From positions 1 to 64,000 of the forward strand of contig DHNQ01000020.1 in NCBI GenBank assembly GCA_002409595.1: 64,000 bases of DNA, given 5' to 3'. This document shows, piece after piece, positions 23,468 to 31,453 of the stretch. The notes beneath the pieces were generated by a model, which saw nothing but the letters and a program-made list of their open reading frames with translations, was not told where the DNA came from and did no database searches. A program made the translations under genes and the position numbers. This DNA is from Dysgonomonas sp. UBA5412. GTDB lineage: Bacteria > Bacteroidota > Bacteroidia > Bacteroidales > Dysgonomonadaceae. The first letter of the stretch is position 1; every line of letters starts with the position of its first letter.

Positions 23468-25852
23468 TTATTTGCTGTATTTTCTTTTTCTATAAATAAA
23501 AGTGCCTCCTATTATAAGTGCCATAAACAGAATTGGAATACCTATATTTAATACTGCATATCTGTCTCTACTCTCGAAGGCTAATTTTTTGTTCAGAATA
23601 TATAATCGTTGTTGCTTGGTGCGCAATGCCATCAGTCCGTCGTCGTCAGTCAACCAATTGACAGCGTTTACAATAAAGTCTCTGTTGCCATATTGTTGCT
23701 GGGAAACCCGATCGTAGCCCATTGGCAAAACTTCTGTTTTTTCGCCCTTGCCTTGTATTTCGTTGCTGATAATATCGGCAGATGAAACAACTATCATGCG
23801 TGTATTTTTGCTTTCGTCGAGTCGTTGTGTATCTATTGTTGTTACACTATCGGGAATGGCTCTATGTTGGAATGCCGAACCGAAATGACCTTCCAAACTT
23901 ACGGCGACGGGCAGAAACTGCTGATCGAAATAGTGTGGCGTGTTTTGTATGCGTTCTGCATCAAAATCTATTATATCGGGAACTTTTACAAGATGTGTAT
24001 TTGCTGAACTTGTCAACAGTATTTTCTTTTTTACATCTGATGTATTGTTCACAATATCTATAGAGCTGGCAAAACTTGCTTTTATATCTTTTATATCTTT
24101 GGTCACGGGATGATCGGGGGATGGCATGAGCAATGGTTGGAAATAGCTGGGAACAAGGGATGACGATTGCATAATCAGATAGGTAGACAGGCATTGTGCG
24201 TCTTGTATGAGATCGGGATTGATACGCACTCCGTAGTTGAACAGCAGATCGTCAAGATTGACATCATTCTTCATGCTGGCAGATTCTCCTTTTGCAGCCA
24301 GATCGGAATGTGAATAATATACTCCGTCTATCAGCCACATAACTTTACCTCCGTTCATAATATATTGGTCGATAATATATTTTTCTGCTTCGGTGTATGA
24401 AGATAAAGGTCCGGCTATTATTATGGCATCAAACTGATTCAGCTCGCTCACATCTGTTCCTATCTCACCTCTGTTTATTGAATAGTATTTGGATAGGGCT
24501 TCTTCGGCATCGTAAACGTATGTGCGTGGCAATTCTCGGTGTCCATCAATAAATGCTATTGCTTTTTCTTCTCGCTGTTGGAGGAGTTTTATGGCATCTA
24601 TAAATTCAAATTCTAAACTTTCTATTGATGCGTTCAGATTCTCTTCAGCATTGTTTCCTGATATGTTTTTTAGGAGGGAAACGACTAATGTATCTTTACT
24701 ATTGGTTATTTCAGCATATGGATAGATGATTTTTCGGCTTACCTTTCCTTCTCTGTCTACTTCATTGAGCGTAATTCCTGACATTCCTTTGTCATACAAC
24801 TGTTTATAAAGCACATCGTTTGAATTCGCATTCTGATACGGGTTTATATATTTTACAAAAATATTGTCATTCGCATATTTATTGAAGTCTGATAATATAT
24901 CTTTTGTCGCACTTTGTAAATATTGAAAACCAGCATTTAAGCCTCCTTCAAGATATACATTTACCTCAATGGGCGATTTGTCGTCTACTTGTTCTAATAT
25001 TTTCTTCGAATAATCGCTGATTGTGTATCGTTTATCAGCAGTAAAGTCGAATTGAATAATAGGCAAAAAGTATATAAAAATATTGAGAATAGATATAGTT
25101 AATATATAATTTAATAGTGTTCGTCTTTGAGGAAAGCTTAAATAAATCAAAGAAGCAGCGATGAACGTCAGTAAATAATTGAATATGGTTTGTATATTAT
25201 TTATCTGTACAACACCTCGTTGCATATTTTTATAATGATAAAATAGGCCTAAAGATGAAAGCTGATTCCGGTATTTTCCGGATTGGAAGAAGCCGGCTAA
25301 TAAATCGAACCCATAGAATGTAAAGAAACAAAGTATAATGCTTATAATGAGTGCCACTATCTGATTCTTAGTCAAGGATGAACCGAATAATCCGATGGAT
25401 ATAAAAACGGCACTTAATAAGATAAGGGAGAGATAGGATATGATTATACACTCCAGATCTATATTCCCTTTTGGGTTTGATAGTTCAGACAACGAGAATA
25501 CATATATTGCTGTGGATAGAATGACGATAACAATAAATATGAATGATGCCAGAAACTTACTAAAGTAAATAGCTGTAAGGCTAATAGGTCTAGCCTTTAA
25601 GATTTGGAATGTCTTATTTCTTTTTTCTTCCGAGAATAGACGCATCGTGAGAGCGGGCATCACTATTGCCAATATCATCGGTGCTATGCCGAAGAATAAA
25701 GACATGTTGGCATAGCCATTGTCTATAAAATTATATTTTCCGGAAAAGCCCCATAGCATTGCTCCCATAATGAGCAAAAAGGCTAAAGCTGAAAAAGCAC
25801 CCGCCGGAGAACAAAAAACTGACTTAAGTTCTTTTAATATTAAAGCTTTCAT
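23468..25852 (-). CDS. Fused GldF-GldG-type ABC permease/auxiliary protein
   Basis: A 794-residue fusion. Residues 1 to about 255 form an ABC-2-type permease (GldF-like; FSEEKRNKTFQILKARPISL is the cytoplasmic coupling helix) with about six membrane helices. About 275 to 750 is a GldG-like periplasmic ABC_transp_aux domain (VEVNVYLEGG-like VNVYLEGGLNAGFQ, and MWLIDGVYYS). A final helix (about 765-785) ends in a basic tail. GldFG act with ATPase GldA in Flavobacterium gliding, but homologues occur in non-gliding Bacteroidales. No ATPase gene is adjacent. Substrate unknown. Confidence 0.8.
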   Translation of the reverse strand: MKALILKELKSVFCSPAGAFSALAFLLIMGAMLWGFSGKYNFIDNGYANMSLFFGIAPMILAIVMPALTMRLFSEEKRNKTFQILKARPISLTAIYFSKFLASFIFIVIVILSTAIYVFSLSELSNPKGNIDLECIIISYLSLILLSAVFISIGLFGSSLTKNQIVALIISIILCFFTFYGFDLLAGFFQSGKYRNQLSSLGLFYHYKNMQRGVVQINNIQTIFNYLLTFIAASLIYLSFPQRRTLLNYILTISILNIFIYFLPIIQFDFTADKRYTISDYSKKILEQVDDKSPIEVNVYLEGGLNAGFQYLQSATKDILSDFNKYANDNIFVKYINPYQNANSNDVLYKQLYDKGMSGITLNEVDREGKVSRKIIYPYAEITNSKDTLVVSLLKNISGNNAEENLNASIESLEFEFIDAIKLLQQREEKAIAFIDGHRELPRTYVYDAEEALSKYYSINRGEIGTDVSELNQFDAIIIAGPLSSYTEAEKYIIDQYIMNGGKVMWLIDGVYYSHSDLAAKGESASMKNDVNLDDLLFNYGVRINPDLIQDAQCLSTYLIMQSSSLVPSYFQPLLMPSPDHPVTKDIKDIKASFASSIDIVNNTSDVKKKILLTSSANTHLVKVPDIIDFDAERIQNTPHYFDQQFLPVAVSLEGHFGSAFQHRAIPDSVTTIDTQRLDESKNTRMIVVSSADIISNEIQGKGEKTEVLPMGYDRVSQQQYGNRDFIVNAVNWLTDDDGLMALRTKQQRLYILNKKLAFESRDRYAVLNIGIPILFMALIIGGTFIYRKRKYSK

Positions 25853-25962
25853 GTATCTTTGTAATAAGCGGTTACGTTTTATTTCTGCTGTTAAACTTAA
25901 AGAGAATGTCTCTTAAATCAATTTTCTAGTATTTGAGATCCACCTCTATCCGTAATACTATA

Positions 25963-26781
25963 ATGATGACAAAACAAGGTATAAAGATAATTATTTTATT
26001 TATTCTGGTGACCATTGTATCGTATATAGGGTGGCACATGTATGAAGGATTGCAGGCTCATAAACAATATTACAATGAAAATATATACGATTATATACCT
26101 GCGCAGGCTTGTGAAGTCTTTCACATTAACAGAAAATATAGCTTGCATGATCTGTCTGTTTATGATTCCGTACCATTCCATTTAGTTAAAATAATAGATA
26201 ATCAATTACATCTGCCCGTTATTATTACAAAAAATAGCGATAATAAACATTTGTTGTTAATGCGTACCGGAAGGGAGCAAGCAGAAAACATTTTCCAATA
26301 TATACAACAAAATATTGCTTTGCATTATCCTCCCCGAATAAAGAAATATAAAGATGCAGAGATAGAAATATATAGCCTTAGGAATGATGAATTTCTGACA
26401 TGTACTTTTTATAAAGGCTTATTTTTCATGAGTTATAATTATAAGTTAGTGATTGACGCTATTGATACTAAACCTACAACTTCATTCTTTTTACAGACTG
26501 ATAATATGCAAAAGGTCAATGATATGCTTCGAAAAGCACCGTTATCTATTTTTATAAAATTAGAAGAAAACAAGCTGGCTCTCGAATATCGCAAATTAAA
26601 CGATATTATAATGATGGACGGATATATATTAGATAAACAAAACACAGACTCTATGAAGATAGAAAAAGCGCTTACGATGTATCTGAGTACCATACCTGAC
26701 AGCATCTGTATAGAGAGCTATCGGGTGTATCCGAAAAATAATCTTATGGCAGTCAAAATTATATTAAACAAAATATATTAA
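25963..26781 (+). CDS. Membrane-anchored protein of unknown function
   Basis: A protein of about 272 residues starting MMTKQGIKIIILFILVT; the longer frame begins with TTG, so I use the ATG at 25963. One N-terminal membrane helix (about residues 6-27) anchors a large extracytoplasmic domain with no motif I recognise. The domain is rich in Tyr, Ile and Lys, and its strand-like segments (EIEIYSLRNDEFLTCTFYK, LFFMSYNYKLVIDAI) suggest a mixed alpha/beta fold such as DUF3352-like proteins. It is divergent from the gldFG fusion and followed by mscL. Confidence 0.6.
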   Translation: MMTKQGIKIIILFILVTIVSYIGWHMYEGLQAHKQYYNENIYDYIPAQACEVFHINRKYSLHDLSVYDSVPFHLVKIIDNQLHLPVIITKNSDNKHLLLMRTGREQAENIFQYIQQNIALHYPPRIKKYKDAEIEIYSLRNDEFLTCTFYKGLFFMSYNYKLVIDAIDTKPTTSFFLQTDNMQKVNDMLRKAPLSIFIKLEENKLALEYRKLNDIIMMDGYILDKQNTDSMKIEKALTMYLSTIPDSICIESYRVYPKNNLMAVKIILNKIY

Positions 26782-26836
26782 GTTTGCGTTCTAATTCTAA
26801 TTATAACATTTAATAACTAAACACATAAAGGGAATT

Positions 26837-27247
26837 ATGAGTGTATTGAAAGAATTAAAAAGTTTTATGATGCGCGGCAACGTCGTTGATATGGCTGTCG
26901 GTGTTATCATAGGTGGAGCATTTGGTAAGATCGTATCATCATTGGTAAGTGATATTATAATGCCTCCGATTGGAGTTATATTAAACGGGGTAGACTTTAC
27001 GGATTTGAAACTGGTTCTCAAAGAAGCTGCCGGAGACACTGCTGCTGTCAGCATCAATTATGGAGTATTTCTTCAAACAATACTTGACTTTGTTATTATT
27101 TCCACAGCCATATTCTTTGCTATAAAAGGTATAAATAAATTACAATCGGCAAAAGAAGAAGCTCCTGCTGCGCCTCCCGCTCCTACCAAGGAAGAACAAT
27201 TGCTTTCGGAAATCAGAGATTTATTAAAAGAACAGAATAAAAAATAA
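26837..27247 (+). CDS. mscL: Large-conductance mechanosensitive channel
   Basis: A 136-residue channel. The amphipathic N-terminus leads into TM1 (FMMRGNVVDMAVGVIIGGAF), a periplasmic loop with GVDFTDLKLVL, TM2 (FLQTILDFVIISTAIFFAI), and the C-terminal bundle KEEQLLSEIRDLLKEQ. MscL is the emergency valve opened by membrane tension in hypo-osmotic shock. Full length. Confidence 0.97.
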   Translation: MSVLKELKSFMMRGNVVDMAVGVIIGGAFGKIVSSLVSDIIMPPIGVILNGVDFTDLKLVLKEAAGDTAAVSINYGVFLQTILDFVIISTAIFFAIKGINKLQSAKEEAPAAPPAPTKEEQLLSEIRDLLKEQNKK

Positions 27248-27285
27248 TAACACGTACATTAACTTTTGAAACTAACTGAATAATT

Positions 27286-28134
27286 ATGATGAAAAAATAT
27301 TCATTGGTCATACTCACCGCCTGTATTATACTATTTTCAGGATGTGGCAGTGTGCCTGTAACCGGACGTAAGCAACTATCTTTGGTTTCCAACGATGAAG
27401 TTCTTTCACTTAGTTTGCAACAATATGGCGAATTTATAAAATCTGCACCTATATCCACCGACAAGGCTAATACCGCTTTAGTTCAAAAAGTAGGTCGAAA
27501 CATAGCAGCAGCAGTTGAAACATACCTCCGGAATAATGGATATGCCAATGAGTTATCATCTTATTCATGGGAATTTAACCTGGTCAAAAGTGCCGATGTA
27601 AATGCTTTTTGTATGCCGGGAGGCAAAATTGTTGTATACGAAGGTATTCTACCATATACACAAAACGAAACCGGATTGGCAGTCGTATTAGGACATGAAG
27701 TGGCACACGCTGTGGCAAAACATGCAAATGAACGTATGAGCAACCAAATGGCAACCCAATATGGTACAGCAGCATTAGGAACAGCTTTAGGAGGAACATC
27801 TGCTGTTACCCAGAAAGTTGCAGCGACAGCATTAGGTTTGGGGACACAATATGGTATTCTTCTACCCTATTCGCGCAAACAAGAACTCGAAGCTGATCAG
27901 TTGGGGCTGATCTTTATGGCAATGGCGGGCTATGATCCCAGTATGGCTTCTGCCTTTTGGCAACGCATGTCTCAGCAGGGAGGCAGCACTCCTGAATTTA
28001 TGAGTACCCACCCTTCCGATGCTACTCGTATTAAGCAAATAGAAAAAGACTTACCCGAAGCTCTGAAATATTACAAAGGAAAGTCTTCGGTAAATACAAA
28101 ATCGTCTACCACTTCTAAAAAATGGGCATTCTAA
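27286..28134 (+). CDS. M48-family metalloprotease lipoprotein
   Basis: A 282-residue protein with a signal peptide and lipobox FSGC (Cys20), then GSVPVTGRKQLSLV, typical of BepA/LoiP-like M48 lipoproteins. Zinc motif HEVAH is at residues 137-141 and the third ligand glutamate lies in RKQELEADQLG (about residue 206). Such periplasmic proteases help quality control of outer-membrane proteins. No TPR domain follows, so it is LoiP/YcaL-like rather than BepA-like. Confidence 0.88.
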   Translation: MMKKYSLVILTACIILFSGCGSVPVTGRKQLSLVSNDEVLSLSLQQYGEFIKSAPISTDKANTALVQKVGRNIAAAVETYLRNNGYANELSSYSWEFNLVKSADVNAFCMPGGKIVVYEGILPYTQNETGLAVVLGHEVAHAVAKHANERMSNQMATQYGTAALGTALGGTSAVTQKVAATALGLGTQYGILLPYSRKQELEADQLGLIFMAMAGYDPSMASAFWQRMSQQGGSTPEFMSTHPSDATRIKQIEKDLPEALKYYKGKSSVNTKSSTTSKKWAF

Positions 28135-28162
28135 AAAGCAGGCATCTGATACGATAAAATAA

Positions 28163-28197
28163 GAAAAAGGGCAGAAATTTAATTTTTGCCCTTTTTC
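28163..28197. terminator. Bidirectional terminator between convergent genes
   Basis: The 11-bp stem GAAAAAGGGCA (28163-28173) / TGCCCTTTTTC (28187-28197) lies between the convergent M48 protease and glycosyltransferase genes, with T-rich runs in both directions. Confidence 0.8.
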
Positions 28198-28218
28198 GAT
28201 TTATAGGAGATTAATACT

Positions 28219-29271
28219 TTAATTCAAAATTTTTCCAATCTCTTTCATTATTCCATCTATATCAGTGTCATTTGTATTAATACCGATACTTCCTTTATTA
28301 TAAGGTTCATATCGTTTCATATTACTCACTGAGAAAAACCCGACTGTAGGTGTATGTGCTGCACTTGCCAAATGCATAACACCGCAATCTCCCGTAATAA
28401 ATATTGCAGTTTCACCAATCAGAGCTGCCATTTCTCGAAGATTCCGGCTGTAATAGAATGTAGCTTTAAAATTGATCTGAGATACATTTTCGGCAGGCAA
28501 CACTTCCAATATATTATACCTGTCTTCATATTCGGCCTTCAACCGACTATAAAAAAGCTCCCACCACGATGGAGGATAGCACTTGTCGCCTGTTGCAAAA
28601 GTATATATACAGATGGTTTTCTTATTATTAGGCACTATACTATCCAATACCTCCTTACCCTTTCTTTTTTCATCCTCAGATAATTTTATGTCAAGAAATG
28701 GCATATTCTGATCCTCTACACCTTTAAGCCCTAAAGCAGCCAAATCTTTCCGCAAATTGTATACCGGAGACTTGGCCATATGCATATAATCCTTATATCG
28801 GGATTTCAAGTTCTCGTCCACATCGTTGAATAGCTTAATCTTTGAATGTGCTATCTTTGTAGATATTCTGCCCGAAGAAGAACTTTCTGTCGCATTTATA
28901 ACAATATCATACTTGTATTTTCTCAAAGAAGTCCATACCTGCATATATTTCACAAGTTCCTTAAAAGGCTTCTTAGGTAGTTTTATTATACGATCTACAT
29001 TTTCATAATTTTCAAAAAGGATGGGAGCTATATTCCCTCTCACAAAAAGATCTATTTTACAATTGGGAAACAGATTTGAGATTTCTTGTACCAAAGGAGT
29101 TATCAACAACTGATTGCCCAATCTGCTATTCGGTCTCGAAATCAATACTCTTTTTACTTGAAGGTCGGAAATTGAATCAGGATCAATTCCATTGCCATCT
29201 CCACCTATATGATTAGTCAAGGAGTGCATGACCTTGCCTCTATACTTGTTAATTGATTTCTTAAAGTTCAT
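28219..29271 (-). CDS. Glycosyltransferase family 9 (heptosyltransferase-like)
   Basis: A 350-residue GT-B enzyme of family 9. N-terminal KRVLISRPNSRLGNQLLITP is the first nucleotide-sugar-type fold. The C-terminal TGDCGVMHLASAAHTPTVGFF is the diagnostic donor-binding segment of ADP-heptose:LPS transferases. It probably adds a sugar to LPS core or another surface glycan; donor and acceptor are not determinable here. It is a single gene, not in a visible LPS cluster. Confidence 0.85.
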   Translation of the reverse strand: MNFKKSINKYRGKVMHSLTNHIGGDGNGIDPDSISDLQVKRVLISRPNSRLGNQLLITPLVQEISNLFPNCKIDLFVRGNIAPILFENYENVDRIIKLPKKPFKELVKYMQVWTSLRKYKYDIVINATESSSSGRISTKIAHSKIKLFNDVDENLKSRYKDYMHMAKSPVYNLRKDLAALGLKGVEDQNMPFLDIKLSEDEKRKGKEVLDSIVPNNKKTICIYTFATGDKCYPPSWWELFYSRLKAEYEDRYNILEVLPAENVSQINFKATFYYSRNLREMAALIGETAIFITGDCGVMHLASAAHTPTVGFFSVSNMKRYEPYNKGSIGINTNDTDIDGIMKEIGKILN

Positions 29272-29407
29272 TCTTGTTTTTCTTTATATGTCAGTCAGGT
29301 ACAAATATAAATATATTTGTTGCATTTTTTTTTCTCTCAGTTAAAAACAAATGAATTCGAGTGCTTTATTATTTTAGATTGTTTATACCTTCTACTATAA
29401 TTAAGAA

Positions 29408-30121
29408 CTATTGTTTTCTCAAACTTTCAATAATTGTCAAAAGATTATTTAATGGAGGTATTTCATACCTGAGGTTAAGTCGGATCGAATTATAGTCCAG
29501 CTTATTAACGATACGGGTTGTTGCATGATATCGTTTAGTATATGATTTTCCCACCAGTCTATAAATATTGTCCAAGTCCTTTGCCGGATGCACGCGGCTT
29601 TGAGGATCTATCGTGTATGGATCGAAACCTAATTTTTCTTTAATAAATTTTCCTGTCAAACGTCGATCTAATTTTCTCAAATGACTTGTCTCAGCCAAAA
29701 ACCAAGCTTCTATTTCATGTATTGCAACAATTACATCAAAATGTCGAGCCTCACTTCTGAGTTTATTGGGTAGAAATTTAAGCCCTCTTTCCAGTTTTTC
29801 CAAATCATCTATCGGAATCGGATAAAGATCTCGCAACCCTACAATCATTTCATATCCGTTTTTTCTCAGATTTTCCATATTATCAAGTATCTCCGACTTA
29901 ACACGGTTGTCCGAGCCACAGTCAAATATGAGAACCTCATATCTGGGATTTCTCGAAAAAGAAGAGTTTTTTACAATTTCTACTTTAGGAATATTTACTC
30001 CTCCACGAAACTGTTTCTGTATTATATTTATCTGTCTTGTCCCAAGGATTTCCTTTATCAAGCGATTTACAAAAATCTGCTCAGTCTGCCCTTCAACAAA
30101 AAAAGCAATTCGTCTCATCAA
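29408..30121 (-). CDS. DUF4276 TOPRIM-like protein, effector candidate of ATPase pair
   Basis: A 237-residue protein of the DUF4276 family. It shows TOPRIM-like acidic signatures: FFVEGQTEQIF (E10 and E14), then IFDCGSD (residues 65-71), GLRDLYP (95-101) and HEIEAWFLAE (135-144). TOPRIM domains occur in nucleases and topoisomerases and serve as effectors in ATPase-linked phage defence (OLD family, PARIS AriB, RloB-like proteins). Its start overlaps the stop of the upstream AAA gene (ATGA), so the two are co-produced. Nuclease activity is inferred; DUF4276 itself is poorly characterised. Confidence 0.7.
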   Translation of the reverse strand: MMRRIAFFVEGQTEQIFVNRLIKEILGTRQINIIQKQFRGGVNIPKVEIVKNSSFSRNPRYEVLIFDCGSDNRVKSEILDNMENLRKNGYEMIVGLRDLYPIPIDDLEKLERGLKFLPNKLRSEARHFDVIVAIHEIEAWFLAETSHLRKLDRRLTGKFIKEKLGFDPYTIDPQSRVHPAKDLDNIYRLVGKSYTKRYHATTRIVNKLDYNSIRLNLRYEIPPLNNLLTIIESLRKQ

Positions 30122-31257
30122 TCGTTCTCATCTTTTATTATGCCAAAACCTTCCTTGTAGAAGTTAGAAGCAAGGAAATCAAAATTATTTAGTCCCGTAT
30201 ATTTAAAATCTTCAAAATTTTCTTTTGCATTTGAATAATCATAGAATACAGACTTGTTGTGCAATCTGTCGATCACTGTCCAAAAGCGTAATGGAATTTG
30301 ATTCATTACCTGCCTGTCGTTAGTAGTCATAAAGAACTGGATATTTGAATTATTGATTTTTTTGATAACGATATCCATCATTCTTTTGGTACTTTCAAAA
30401 TCTAAGCCTTCTCCCATATCATCGACCAACAGGCATAGAGACAAGCCGTTAAGACGTGTATAGCTAAGCATTATAAACAGAGACAATGCTCTGAACATAC
30501 CTTGTGACATTTCTTGTTGCGAAACAGTATATTCACCCTCTTCTTCTATAAAGATACCATAGCCCCGACTTGTTTTTTGTATGCTTATATCAGAAACATC
30601 ATAACCAAGTTCCTGCATATTGTTTTTTATTTCGGACAGAAATGCGTCGCCATGTCGCTCTATTCCTTTGTGAAAAATATAAATCAATACATCAGGGTCA
30701 TCAATATCGTGGTCGTCGCCATCTATTTGTGTATAATCTTTTACCAATCGGTTTTTCTCCAGTTGATTAGCAAACAAATAATTTTTCAAAGACAGCCCCC
30801 ACCCTACTATATCCTTAAAGTATGGTATATCTTCATTGTCGGATAAAGTAACAGCCAGTTGAGATTCTGCAACCGAAAATGAAATATTATTATTGTTGGA
30901 ATCTAACAATAGCGTTTTAGCCCTGTCCAACAATACTTTCTTATTATATGATAATCTTTCCTCATTAACAATTCTATCCTTAAACGAAAGGAGGTAATCG
31001 TATTTATTATTATCTCCATCAGTAAACGAAAGCTCAAATCTCTCTGACGGGGCTATTGCACCTTTGAGGTCTATTCTACCCGACAGCAGATTGGCTATCT
31101 CCCTTATTACATTTAATGTACGGCTTTTTCCCGAAGCATTTTTACCTACCAATAGATTTATATTACCAAAATAAGCATAATTATCGCCATTTCCGATAAT
31201 AGACCATTCACGAGGTTCATCTGCATAACGTATGTATTTTAAGGTGCTAAGTATCAT
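30118..31257 (-). CDS. AAA ATPase (ABC/SMC-like), first gene of putative defence pair
   Basis: A 379-residue single-domain ABC/SMC-type ATPase. Walker A is GKNASGKS (38-45), ABC signature MSQGMFRAL (250-258), Walker B LCLLVDDMGEGLD (274-286), and sensor FFMTTND (308-314). The domain carries a mixed insert (about 90-240) and no membrane helices, so it is not a transporter subunit. It resembles AAA_15/AAA_21 proteins that pair with TOPRIM, HNH or DUF4435 partners in anti-phage modules. A minus-strand -7 TATATTTG lies at 31347-31354, giving a leader of about 80 nt. Defence is inferred from architecture alone. Confidence 0.75.
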   Translation of the reverse strand: MILSTLKYIRYADEPREWSIIGNGDNYAYFGNINLLVGKNASGKSRTLNVIREIANLLSGRIDLKGAIAPSERFELSFTDGDNNKYDYLLSFKDRIVNEERLSYNKKVLLDRAKTLLLDSNNNNISFSVAESQLAVTLSDNEDIPYFKDIVGWGLSLKNYLFANQLEKNRLVKDYTQIDGDDHDIDDPDVLIYIFHKGIERHGDAFLSEIKNNMQELGYDVSDISIQKTSRGYGIFIEEEGEYTVSQQEMSQGMFRALSLFIMLSYTRLNGLSLCLLVDDMGEGLDFESTKRMMDIVIKKINNSNIQFFMTTNDRQVMNQIPLRFWTVIDRLHNKSVFYDYSNAKENFEDFKYTGLNNFDFLASNFYKEGFGIIKDEND

Positions 31258-31346
31258 ACTATTTTAGACTATTTATGTTTCTTAATTCATAATAAAATAA
31301 GTTGAGATCTATCCGCTATAGGATTGCCTCGTTTGTTTTATATAGC

Positions 31347-31354
31347 CAAATATA
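31347..31354 (-). promoter_or_regulatory. -7 element of ATPase/DUF4276 operon
   Basis: Read on the minus strand, TATATTTG matches the Bacteroides -7 consensus TAnnTTTG about 90 bases before the ATPase start. A -33 match is not clear. Confidence 0.35.
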
Positions 31355-31401
31355 CACTTTTTAGCTGTATATATCTACATAAGATTGTCATATTAATATT
31401 G

Positions 31402-31409
31402 TATATTTG
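31402..31409 (+). promoter_or_regulatory. -7 element of antiporter gene
   Basis: TATATTTG matches the Bacteroides -7 consensus 45 bases before the antiporter ATG. The -33 element is weak. Confidence 0.4.
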
Positions 31410-31453
31410 TAACCGAAAACTACGTTTTAGTCATAAACAGCAGATTTAGGTTT

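Noticed and set aside
30118..31257. ATPase as part of an ABC transporter
   Set aside because: No membrane partner and a large insert. The only coupled gene is a DUF4276 protein.
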